A stretch of DNA of 64,000 bases, taken from contig NC_046675.1 of the NCBI RefSeq assembly GCF_003369915.1, positions 11,532,001-11,596,000 of the forward strand. The letters are read 5' to 3'. Positions 1 to 8,125 of the stretch are shown here, piece by piece. How positions within the stretch are numbered: the stretch's first letter is position 1; the number at the start of each line of letters is the position of its first letter. The position numbers were made by a program, and so were the translations under genes. A model generated the notes under the pieces. The model made no database searches, had not been told where the DNA came from, and saw nothing but the letters and a program-made list of their open reading frames with translations. The DNA is from Drosophila miranda (taxonomy: Eukaryota; Arthropoda; Insecta; Diptera; Drosophilidae).

Positions 1-1179
1 GACCAGAACCACGTTCACACCAGTGCCCAGAATCATATTGATGCGCTCCTTGGTGATGTCCAGCTCACGCGCACGAATGGCCTCCAGCTTGTCGGGATCG
101 TTGATCAGCACCTGCACACCCATCTTCATTTTTGTCTTCTGCAGCGAAAAGTCCAAGCAGGCAATCTTTGCGTTCACAATCTTCTTCGGCATCTGCTGAG
201 ATGCAATGGTACAGTTGAGGGCGTACCCAGGGATCAGAACCGATTCCCGGGCCGACTTTCCATGGGCCTTCAGCACATTGATGGCCTTGATCGAGTAGGC
301 GGTCTGGCCCCTGGGGTCTGTAATCTTAACGGACTGAGCAGCATCCACAACCATGGTGGAGAAGAAATCGGAATCAGCGCCAATAATCTTGGAGCTCATC
401 GAAGTTTTGGCGATGTTGATCAGCGTATCGCGACCCAGTTCGTCCACGGGGGCAGTCAGATGCTCGGAGATGTACTTGCAGGCCTCCTTGCAGGCAATAC
501 GGTAGCCGGAGATGATCGAAGTGGGATGGATCTTTTGCTTCACCAACTCGTCGGCATTCTTCAGCAGCTCGGCGGCCAAAATAACCACAGATGTGGTGCC
601 ATCTCCGACCTCCTCGTCCTGCAGCTGAGCCAGCTCAACCAAAACCCTTGGGAGACCACAATTAATCATCATTCACATTGTGCCTGTTGCCATCTACTTA
701 CTTGGCGGCTGGGTGCTCCACCTCGAGCAATCGCAAAATGGTGGCTCCATCGTTGGTTACCGTGACATCACCGATGTCGTCCACCAGCATTTTGTCCAGG
801 CCAACCGGCCCCAAGGAGCTCTTCACAATGTTGGATATGGACAGCGCGGCCATAACTAAAGAAAAGACAGGATGGAAAATGGAGTCATAACCTCACTTTG
901 CACTGTTTACAGGAGAACTCATATTATCATCATTTATACTATGAATTCATTAGATAAACCTTCGCTTTTCATTGGGAAGGCCTCCGACAACTTTGTTCGG
1001 GAACATTCTGGGCCCGTAAGAGACCGCCTGACCAGAAACGTGCTTCGCCCACCGGCAGACAGACAGACGCGCTCTGCAGCTGTTGTTAAAAGCAAATGTT
1101 TCTTACCATTCTGTGTGCGCACCGGCGCTCCAGACTGCCGCGTGCCCGCAATAGATAAAGGACTTGCCATAGTCGACAT
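1..1179 (-). CDS. CCT1: CCT1 (T-complex protein 1 alpha), 5' part, runs off left edge
   Basis: Subunit alpha of the cytosolic TRiC/CCT chaperonin, an ATP-driven folding chamber for actin, tubulin and other proteins. The model is complement(<1..646, 702..855, 1107..1179). Exon 1 starts [17 protein letters not shown] and ends in AATG before gtaagaa. Exon 2 starts TTATGGCC after tttctttag and encodes [23 protein letters not shown]. Exon 3 resumes [19 protein letters not shown]. Both introns have GT/AG ends and keep phase. The GDGTTS nucleotide-binding motif of group II chaperonins is present, and the order of conserved blocks is that of insect CCT1. About 290 of the expected ~557 residues lie in the window, so the C-terminal half is missing because of the window edge. 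A housekeeping-type promoter lies just upstream (separate entry). Identification is from recall of the family; the subunit assignment (alpha rather than another CCT) rests on the N-terminal sequence. Confidence 0.95.
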
Positions 1180-1261
1180 TTTGCTGTGTTTTTTTTATGA
1201 CTTTTAATAGAAAAAACGAAAATCAAATAGCAACCGCACGATGAACCGCCTGACTCACTTT

Positions 1262-1368
1262 TGGACAGTGTGACCCCGGATTTATTTATCAGATATACGG
1301 TCTGACCCTCAGAAATGTACCAAAATATACCGTCACATTTTCAAAATATACCGTAAATATACCGATGA
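1262..1368 (-). promoter_or_regulatory. CCT1 promoter: Motif 1 plus Motif 6-like array
   Basis: About 90 bp upstream of the CCT1 start codon the + strand reads cAGTGTGACCc (1266-1276), the reverse complement of Drosophila core-promoter Motif 1 (YGGTCACACTR, bound by M1BP) with one mismatch at the edge. It is followed by several AATATACC units up to 1368, which on the minus strand read GGTATATT, similar to Ohler Motif 6. This Motif 1/6 architecture is typical of TATA-less housekeeping promoters, which fits a chaperonin gene. The transcription start is inferred to be near 1260. Confidence 0.6.
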
Positions 1369-2205
1369 AATAACGAACACTTAACCCATTTAACCCTTTA
1401 TATAAACAGGATAACAACTTGAGTTAATCCTTCTTTTAACTTTACTTAAAAAAAGACCACGATATCTTTCACCTGAACTGCGCTAAAATTGTTTAAGGAT
1501 CATAATTTTCGTGGAGGGTATTAAAATACCCACTTGTTCTCTGCCCATGATCGGAAACCCTATTTCTTGATTTTGATATTCGGTTTAATATATATTATAT
1601 TAAGAATCGTTATAGTATTGACGATTTTCATATGTTGAACCCAAAAAAAAAAACGTCGTTTCCGTTACAATACCGTGTCCGTTACCAAAACCGTTGGCGT
1701 TACACCAACCATTTCCGTAAACTGCGACCGTTATACTTTTATGGGTATTGTCATTTTGTAGGTTAGGCTGAATTTTTCTAAAAAACGATGCTTGATACTT
1801 GGATGTACACACATATATCAATATTCTATTGTTGTGAGTTTTATATTTTAGAAACTCAATACGGAGAGAAACAATGAAATAGGTAAAACAAAATGATGAG
1901 CTCAATAATTTAAATCGAAAGGAGTTTAAGGTTCTGGTGCCTTGTCGAATGTGCAATAGTTGGGATACCCAATCATTACTATCATTACCCATTAGCCAAA
2001 AGTAGGAAGTAGCGTAAGCAGCATAATTGTAGCATATATAAATATATATAAAGAAGGAATGAGACTGTATAATCTCTAGAGCTTCGCACCAATGCCGGAC
2101 TGTTTGAAAAAAATGAGAACAAATGATATAGTCCTTTTTCTGAATTTTCACATCAGTAAGCTTCATCATCATTTTATTACATCAGTTAACATTTATTAGC
2201 CACAT
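1369..2205. other. AT-rich intergenic region, no gene seen
   Basis: About 0.84 kb of AT-rich DNA between CCT1 and the SLC41 gene. A 190-codon minus frame at 1600-2172 has no family resemblance, contains A/T homopolymers and looks fortuitous. The segment should hold the 3' end of the SLC41 transcript. Confidence 0.5.
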
Positions 2206-3582
2206 TCATATGTTCAACTTGATTCTGAACATAGGTTCATTGGCACTGTATTCTTTGTCGAAGTATCGCAGCAGACGGAACATGACGGCGAGTAGGCCTG
2301 TGCCCAGGCCATCTCCCAGTGCCGTCAGATAGGGAATGGCAGAGCTGTCGGGATCGATCCTGTATTTCCAGAGCAGATGCACCAGGAAGTGGGCGCTCCA
2401 CAGGAGTATGAGTAGCTGCAGCAGGCTGGTCAGAGCAAAGGAACCCAAGAACACAGGACCAACAGAAATGTGCCCCTTATAGAGATAATCGGCGATATAC
2501 ACGAGAATCACGTTGCCCGGTATGGAGACAATAATCAGAATACGCGAAACGCGGGAGTAAACAGTGCCATAGAAGTACACTCTGTGCGGCCACTCACAGA
2601 TGCGCGTGTCCGTGGGCAGCTGTCCGAGCATGGAGCGTCTGTGCAGGATGGTGCCCATGTTGCTGGCCTGCACGCAAACCAAATTCCCGCCGATGCCATT
2701 GATGATGGGCGAGAAGACGGCGAATCCCATGAACTGCTCCACCGACGAGCAGAGCACAAAGCCCCCAAACTCACTGATGCACAGCGCTCCCAGTACTGGT
2801 ACCCAGCTCATCATGAGGAGCGGGCGTGTGTAGCTGTTCCGGAGTGCCACTATCAGCCAAAGGGGCAGCAAGACCGCCAGGTAGCAGGCCATTATGGAAA
2901 CATTAATCCACATGTACGACTTGGCCAGGTCGTACATGTAGGCAGAGCTGAAGGAGAGCAGACTGATCGTCACCACATCCCCGATGGAGGCCACAATCGG
3001 CGTGGCCATGTAGTCCGGATTGAAGCTGTAGCGCTGGGAGAACAGGATGATGACCATCAGCCCCGAGTCGAGGATCATGCACGCGGTGCTGGACGTGATC
3101 AGGGCCGCCGCTGTCAGCGTGGAAAAGTTTTCAAACTTCAGCTTATGGGCCACCGCGGAGGTGATAGCGATCGTGAAGGTGGACAGCAGCAGGGCGCAGA
3201 CAATGGCCTGCACCTGAACCAGCGCCATGTTGCCAATGACTATCTTCCAGGTGTCGCCTTTGTTCTTCAAGTGCCCCAGATTCGAGTGCGTGCAGAATCG
3301 GGCTGCTACGCACATGTCCAGGTTGCCCTTGAGGCCGCATAGCACTGGAACCAGCACGAACAGCTCGGTCATTTGCTTGTACACGGTCCAGTGCTGGACA
3401 TTGCCCAGCACAATGCCCGCCGTTATAGTTCCCATGCCGGCCAGAAAGAAGGGCAGCACGATCTGAATGAGTGTGGAGTACCAGGGCTCGCGGTAGATTG
3501 CATCGTCGCTGTCCTCCTGAACCTCCGGCTGCTCCTGTGGTTGTTCGACAGTTTGCTTCTCTCTCTTGGGTGCCATTTCCAC
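2206..3582 (-). CDS. SLC41-family divalent cation (Mg2+) transporter, single exon
   Basis: A complete 458-residue membrane protein of the SLC41/MgtE-like family, which moves Mg2+ and related divalent cations across membranes. Family hallmarks occur in order: GLKGNLDMCVAARFCTHSNLG (~residues 83-103), PIVASIGDVVT (~195), SPIINGIGGNLVCVQASNMG (~288) and PYLTALGDGLGTGLL near the C-terminus. These are the two internally repeated MgtE-type halves with conserved acidic and GN residues. Roughly ten hydrophobic segments follow a hydrophilic, Glu/Gln-rich N-terminus of ~35 residues. The length fits the family (~450-550). The gene is intronless, whereas many SLC41 genes are interrupted, so an old retrocopy is possible (inference). 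The 5' boundary is unusual: the Apc/BAF tandem unit begins 20 bp upstream of the ATG, so the promoter must lie in, or have been displaced by, that unit. The substrate is inferred from the family; the specific orthologue is not known. Confidence 0.9.
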   Translation of the reverse strand: MEMAPKREKQTVEQPQEQPEVQEDSDDAIYREPWYSTLIQIVLPFFLAGMGTITAGIVLGNVQHWTVYKQMTELFVLVPVLCGLKGNLDMCVAARFCTHSNLGHLKNKGDTWKIVIGNMALVQVQAIVCALLLSTFTIAITSAVAHKLKFENFSTLTAAALITSSTACMILDSGLMVIILFSQRYSFNPDYMATPIVASIGDVVTISLLSFSSAYMYDLAKSYMWINVSIMACYLAVLLPLWLIVALRNSYTRPLLMMSWVPVLGALCISEFGGFVLCSSVEQFMGFAVFSPIINGIGGNLVCVQASNMGTILHRRSMLGQLPTDTRICEWPHRVYFYGTVYSRVSRILIIVSIPGNVILVYIADYLYKGHISVGPVFLGSFALTSLLQLLILLWSAHFLVHLLWKYRIDPDSSAIPYLTALGDGLGTGLLAVMFRLLRYFDKEYSANEPMFRIKLNI

Positions 3583-3602
3583 TCCAAAAACATCCCAGAT
3601 AC

Positions 3603-3890
3603 ATAAACATATATTGACGTATGTTTAGATCTGCTACTAGATAACAAATGCAATGCTTATAGATTTCATATACTCATGCAAGTTTTCGTTTTGTGTGTTG
3701 CTGAAAAGCATTTCGTTTAATTAATATTCAAATTGTTAATCGCCTTGAATCGAAAATAACAAAATAGTTAATACAAAAGCTGCTTCGATTAATACTTAAT
3801 AATGCCATATGCTATTAAAAATAATACTTAAAAAGCAGTGACTACAAAATGGTTTTTCTTGTTTTCCTCATTTTTTGCATAATAAAAAGA
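3603..3890. repeat. Shared AT-rich flank, left copy (unit A)
   Basis: This segment starts ATAAACATATATTGACG and is nearly identical to 10630-10930, differing by point changes and a small insertion in the distal copy. It marks the left end of each tandem unit and leads directly into the + arm of the BAF inverted repeat. Because the adjoining BAF sequence begins with its 5' end, the flank may be the former upstream (promoter) region of a BAF-like gene (inference). No coding potential is seen. Confidence 0.8.
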
Positions 3891-4201
3891 GCTCTACGGG
3901 TGGGACCGGATCGTATGCACAACTCAGAAATATCGCAACTTTGTGGCAGACCCCATGGGCAACAAATCTGTGACAGAATTGGCAGGAATTGGAGAGACGC
4001 TGGGCGGACGCTTAACATCCTTAAGCCTTAAGCCTTAAGCCTAACATACAGTCCTTAAACAGCTCCTTATCCTTATTTAAAACCAAGTATTGCCCTAGCA
4101 CGGTGCGTGCCTTGTTGAATCCAGCCTCGGTCAAGCGTCCGCCCAGCGTCTCTCCAAATCCTGCCAATTCTGTCACAGACTTGTTGCCCATGGGCTCTGC
4201 C
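3891..4201. repeat. BAF inverted repeat A (69 bp arms, 119 bp loop)
   Basis: The + strand at 3912-4013 carries the 5' part of a BAF-like coding sequence, with recognisable [12 protein letters not shown] and [14 protein letters not shown]. The minus strand at 4201-4040 carries BAF again from AEPMGNKSV to LFKDCM. Positions pair with a coordinate sum of 8146: 3945-4013 against 4133-4201, with about four mismatches. The 119 bp spacer holds the antisense second part of BAF and three TTAAGCC repeats (4014-4042). The + arm is frameshifted by one inserted base relative to the distal unit. A transcript crossing this region in either direction would fold into a ~69 bp stem. Confidence 0.85.
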
Positions 4202-5705
4202 ATGCCCTTGAGGATGCACAGCTCAAACAGCGACTTGGACTGATTGTCGTTCGAGTCGCTGGAGTCCACCGAGCTGTACGACTCCTGCTGGTTCTTGCGC
4301 ACCGTCATCGCAGAGTTCAGAGAGCACGCCGAAGTGGCCGCATTAATGGCCATGGGCTGCGAGGAGCTCAACGAACTGGAGCGCTTCCCGTTCGAGCTGA
4401 AGCCAAGATTCGATTTGGGTCTATTGCAACCAGCGGCAATAGCCTACGGAACAAAGAGAGGGGAAATCAGTTGCCGTCAAAAGCGGAAGGAGATCGAATG
4501 AATGCCTTTTACCTGACTCAACAAGTTGGTATCGTCCTCCGAGTCAATGGAAAGGGAACTCAGGGAATCGTCTTGCCAGTGCGGTGGCCGGGATGAAGAT
4601 TGCTCTGCAGGAGCTTTGGGCTCCATGCTAGGACTACAGAGAAGCAGGAATTACATTGAGCCACAAAGTCCATAAATACGAGTACATACCCCACAGTTGT
4701 TTCCTTCAGCTGCACCGCAGGACCCACCAGACTGGAGCCGACAGTGAGATTGGACAGGCCAGAGACCACCGAAAAGTTGCAGGGGCTGTCCTCCACCAGG
4801 TACTTGCTCATCTCATCGCTGGAGGGCAGATAGCCGGGCAGCAGGATGCCTCCACGCCGCAGCATGGCAATGGGATCGTCGGGTGTCGGCTGCTGCTTCT
4901 GCATGCCATCGCGTATACACTGCTGCAGCAGATGCTGCCCTGCTGCCCCGCCACAGTCGGAGGTGTTCGAGGAGACTCCGTCGGCAGAGGAGGGCGGATC
5001 GGGGTCCTTTAGCTCGTTGCAGGAGTTCACAGAGATGGCCGAGAGATTGGTGTGGCTGCCCACCTTCGAGAGCAGGGCGGGTGTGTCTTCGTTGCAGTAG
5101 CTTCGGGTGGTTTCCTCCGTCTCCACCTCCGGGGCTGTGGGCTTCCGCTGCATTCCCATGTTGATGCAGTTGGCCAGCAGCAGATCGTCCTCGTTGTAGT
5201 GCACCACCTCCTGTGCCGCCTCCTTTTCATCGTCCACGATGCTGAGACTGCTCAAGCTGGTGGCCGTCGAGAACTGGGCCGGGGTGTGCTCCACATTGAA
5301 GCTGCTCAGATCGTCCTCAAAGACGCTGCGCAGGGGACGCATGCTGGCCGCCACTGGACCCGGCGACTGTCGGTTCACACTGTTGCGCCGGGGCGACTGC
5401 GGCATGCTCTGTGTGGGAGAGTCCGGCAGCTCGGATGGGGAGATTACGCCGCTTGCCAGGCGACTGAATTCACTGACCACCGAACTCTTGTCATCGCAAT
5501 TGGCCACATCCACGTCGGGATCGTGCACGAGCGAGTCCATGGAGCTGCGGCGCGAGAACATCAGTGGGGTTTCCAGGGCAGAGGAGGGCTTCACCAGAAC
5601 CTCCTGCTCCTCTTCCTCCACTTGCTGCCGCTCCTCCTCGGCCAGCAGCTGCTTCACAGGCTTGGCTTTGGCCTCTGCTCCGAGTGGAGCAGCTGCTAGC
5701 TGCAT
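4021..5705 (-). CDS. Candidate chimeric Apc-BAF reading frame
   Basis: The model complement(4021..4443, 4513..4633, 4690..5705) gives 1560 nt, 519 residues plus a stop, using Apc's own splice sites in correct phase. Residues 1-460 are Apc: the 20-residue beta-catenin repeats ([24 protein letters not shown] types) and the LLxxCIxxGM motifs. At 4201/4200 Apc ...LCILKGM joins [14 protein letters not shown], the helix-hairpin-helix part of barrier-to-autointegration factor, and continues [29 protein letters not shown] before a novel tail of eight residues. BAF is a ~90-residue chromatin protein that binds DNA and LEM proteins; here its first ~12 and last ~28 residues are missing, the conserved GIG is GFG, and the usual W after FKD is C. 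Translation would need an internal Met (5705) or a new promoter. It may equally be the by-product of a hairpin-forming transcript. Expression is unknown. Confidence 0.45.
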
Positions 5706-8026
5706 GGCCTTGATTCCCGATTCATCCAGACTGGTGTCTGTGTCCCGGTGTGCCCTCCTCGCAGTAGTTGATGGGCTTCTCCGGCGTATACGAACCGGAT
5801 CCGCTGCACTGCGACAGCTTTGAGAGTTTCTTGGGGGCGGCAGAGGCAGAGGCAGCGGGAGCCTTGGCTTCCGGCTTTACCTCCGATTCGACTTCAGTCT
5901 TGGCTGCCAGCCGCAGATCCGTGACAGAGGCTGCATTGGAGATCACGTACGGCGTGTCCTCGGTCTGATAGCACTTGACACTATCGTCCAGGATGAGCAG
6001 TATCTCCTGTCCCTCGGGTTTTCCCTCGGGAGTCGCTGGCGTCTTCGTTGCCGTGGTCTTTGCTGATATGTCCAGGAGGTCGGCTTCCAGTTGGTTCTCG
6101 GCGTAGCGCAGACTGAAGTCTGTGGGCTGGTCGAGGTCTGTCTCCTGATATGTCGATGTGACATGTGTCTTGGTGGCGTTCTCGCTGTACTTGGCCGAGT
6201 AGTCGATGGGCTGCTCCTCGGTGGCCTCTGCATCCTGCTCCATTTCCATCTCGAAGTCGGTTATCTTCGGCTGCCCCTTGCGCTGGGCATCCGAGGCAGA
6301 GGCTGAGCGCATCAGATGCTCGTAGGCAGAGTCCGATTTGGCCGAGTAGACCGAGTCCCGGCTCTCGCTCTTCGTGAGCATCGTGGATCGGGTGAGCCGT
6401 GGCACTGCCGGGTGCCGACGCGACGAACTCGAGGCTCGCTTCCCGCCGGAGTCCAGGTTGTCGCACGTCTCCGAGTGTCGCTCGCCCAGCTCCTGCTGCA
6501 GTGCCTTGGCCTTGCGTGCCTCCAGCGTGGGCAGCGCCTTCAGTCCCATGGAGCGGGCAATGGGATCGAGCTGATGCTGATTCTGCACGGCCGGACGAAA
6601 GTTCAGCAGGTTCTTGAGGGCCGACGAGCTGCCCTCCGAGATCATGGCATGCTTCGAGTGGATGAGGGAGCGCAGCATCGGCACGGCCCCATTGTCCCAC
6701 AGGAATTTCTGGTCCTCCGGGCAGCGGGCCGACAGATTCCACAGAGTGCCGCAGGAATTGCTTACGACCGTCAGGCTCTCCGACTTGAGCTGCTGCAGGA
6801 GAATGGCCAGACAGTTGTGCTGGCGCAGCACCTGCCGGTACGGCTCGCAGACGGCAATGTGGCTGGAGACGTTCCGGAGAATGCCGCCCGCATTTTCGAT
6901 GATCTTGAGGGTCTTGCTGGGTCCCTCGTAGCTGAGCATTCCCACCAGGAAGGCCAGGGCGCCGTCCACGGCACAGAACTCCGCCTTGTTGGTGCTGCAG
7001 TGGGCGGAGAGGTTCCAGAGGGCCGAGAGTATGGCCTTCAGGGTGTTCTCGCTCTTGTTGCGCATGGCCGCCAGGGCCAGGGCCGTCACCGTGCCAATCT
7101 CGTTGAGCACCGCCTTCATGTTGCTGTCCGCCCGCCAGGAGAGATTGCGCAGCACAGTGGCCGTCACCTGGAGGAGATCGTCGGGCGCCGAGTCCAGCTG
7201 GGCCACCAGGGCATCCATGAACTGCTTCTGGCCACAGAGCAGAGCCTTGTTGTTCTCATCCCCGAAGGTGAGATTGGTGAGGGCCATCAGGGCGTAGCGA
7301 CGCAGCGAATTGCCGCACTGATCCTCGGGCTTGGGCCCGTGGACGGCATGGTCCAGGTGCACCAGATTCGGGATGGCATGCAGGACCCCCAGGGCGCACA
7401 TGGCATGGCGATGGTCCTCGTCGAAGCTGATCGGGCAGACGCGGCGGCATGGGATTGTCGCCGTCGAGGAAGCGCGACAGCGTATAGGATGGCTCCTTGC
7501 TGCGCGAGGCCCGACCCGAGCTGGCCGGCGAGCCACCGTTCCGCTGTGGCAGCTCCTCTAGCTGCTGCTGCTGGGCGGACTTCCGCTCAAAGTTCCTGTC
7601 CAGACTACGGTGCTCCCGCATCTCGCGCAGCTCCTGGGCCAGCATATAGTCGGGCGGAATGGGATTCTCGTCCAGGAAGTGCTTCGCCCCCGGCTTCTTT
7701 CCCACGACACCCACTGCCCCGACGCCATTCTGTGTGAAATTGAGGGTGTTGTCGTCCTGCGTGAACTCCTTCTTGGTGTATCCGCTGGCGGCCAGCTCGT
7801 AGTCGCTGATCTCCCCATCCCGCTCGTACTTCTTGTCCATCTTTAGCTGCTCGCCGGCAGCCCCGAACCCGTCCTCGTAGTCGGGAGGTGGCACTGCATC
7901 GTAGTCCAGGAAGTGCGGCTTGCGTTCTGGCACATCGTCTATGCTTAGGCCAGCAATGGCCGCCGTCACCAGGCTCGTGCCATCCACATCCTCCTCCAGC
8001 TCGGGCGTGAGCGTTGGCTCCAACAT
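4021..8026 (-). pseudogene. Apc: Apc-A: broken tandem copy of Apc fused to BAF
   Basis: Nearly identical to the intact copy at 11672-19092 and shares its splice sites, but is disrupted. The start codon at 8026 and the N-terminal ~198 codons are intact. A 464 bp deletion (equivalent to 18035-18498 of the other copy) then removes codons ~199-353, including the start of the armadillo region, and shifts frame; the first frame ends at 7256. The remaining armadillo repeats and the 15- and 20-residue beta-catenin repeats continue in a second frame (to ~5734). There 27 bp are replaced by 10 unrelated bases (5734-5743), shifting to a third frame. That frame runs 5705..4690, then exons 4633..4513 and 4443..4021, and stays open into BAF. 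The last exon keeps only ~80 Apc codons (to CILKGM at 4201); the other ~1040 are gone. As a full-length Apc it is a pseudogene. The 3' third is an open fusion frame (separate entry). Introns at 4634-4689 and 4444-4512 are preserved. Confidence 0.9.
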
Positions 8027-8110
8027 GACGGCGGAGCGGAGCAGCCTCTTCGGGGAGATCTCTGTTTGTGCTGTGCTGTGGTCTGGCTTTTGCTCTGACT
8101 GTGCCTCAAG

Positions 8111-8122
8111 TCAATGCTCCAT
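8111..8122 (-). other. Three-codon upstream ORF in Apc-A leader (MEH-stop)
   Basis: The leader of the proximal Apc copy contains ATG GAG CAT TGA, starting three bases after the intron acceptor (tttgcag, exon edge 8125). It is identical in the distal copy (19177-19188). A minimal uORF of this kind can lower initiation at the main start codon (known principle; effect here is inferred). Confidence 0.5.
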
Positions 8123-8125
8123 GGC

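Noticed and set aside
1600..2172. 190-codon minus frame downstream of SLC41
   Set aside because: AT-rich with homopolymers and no recognisable domain; best explained by chance.
2470..3342. 290-codon + strand frame opposite the SLC41 gene
   Set aside because: Antisense shadow; the minus strand carries all conserved transporter motifs.
3849..4031. 60-codon + strand ORF over the BAF arm
   Set aside because: It reads the BAF arm out of frame, because of one inserted base, after an AT-rich leader; no independent support.
6316..7737. Long + strand open frames opposite Apc (also 17077-18420, 11700-12392)
   Set aside because: They are mirror images of the Apc coding frame caused by its GC-rich third positions, and show no family resemblance.
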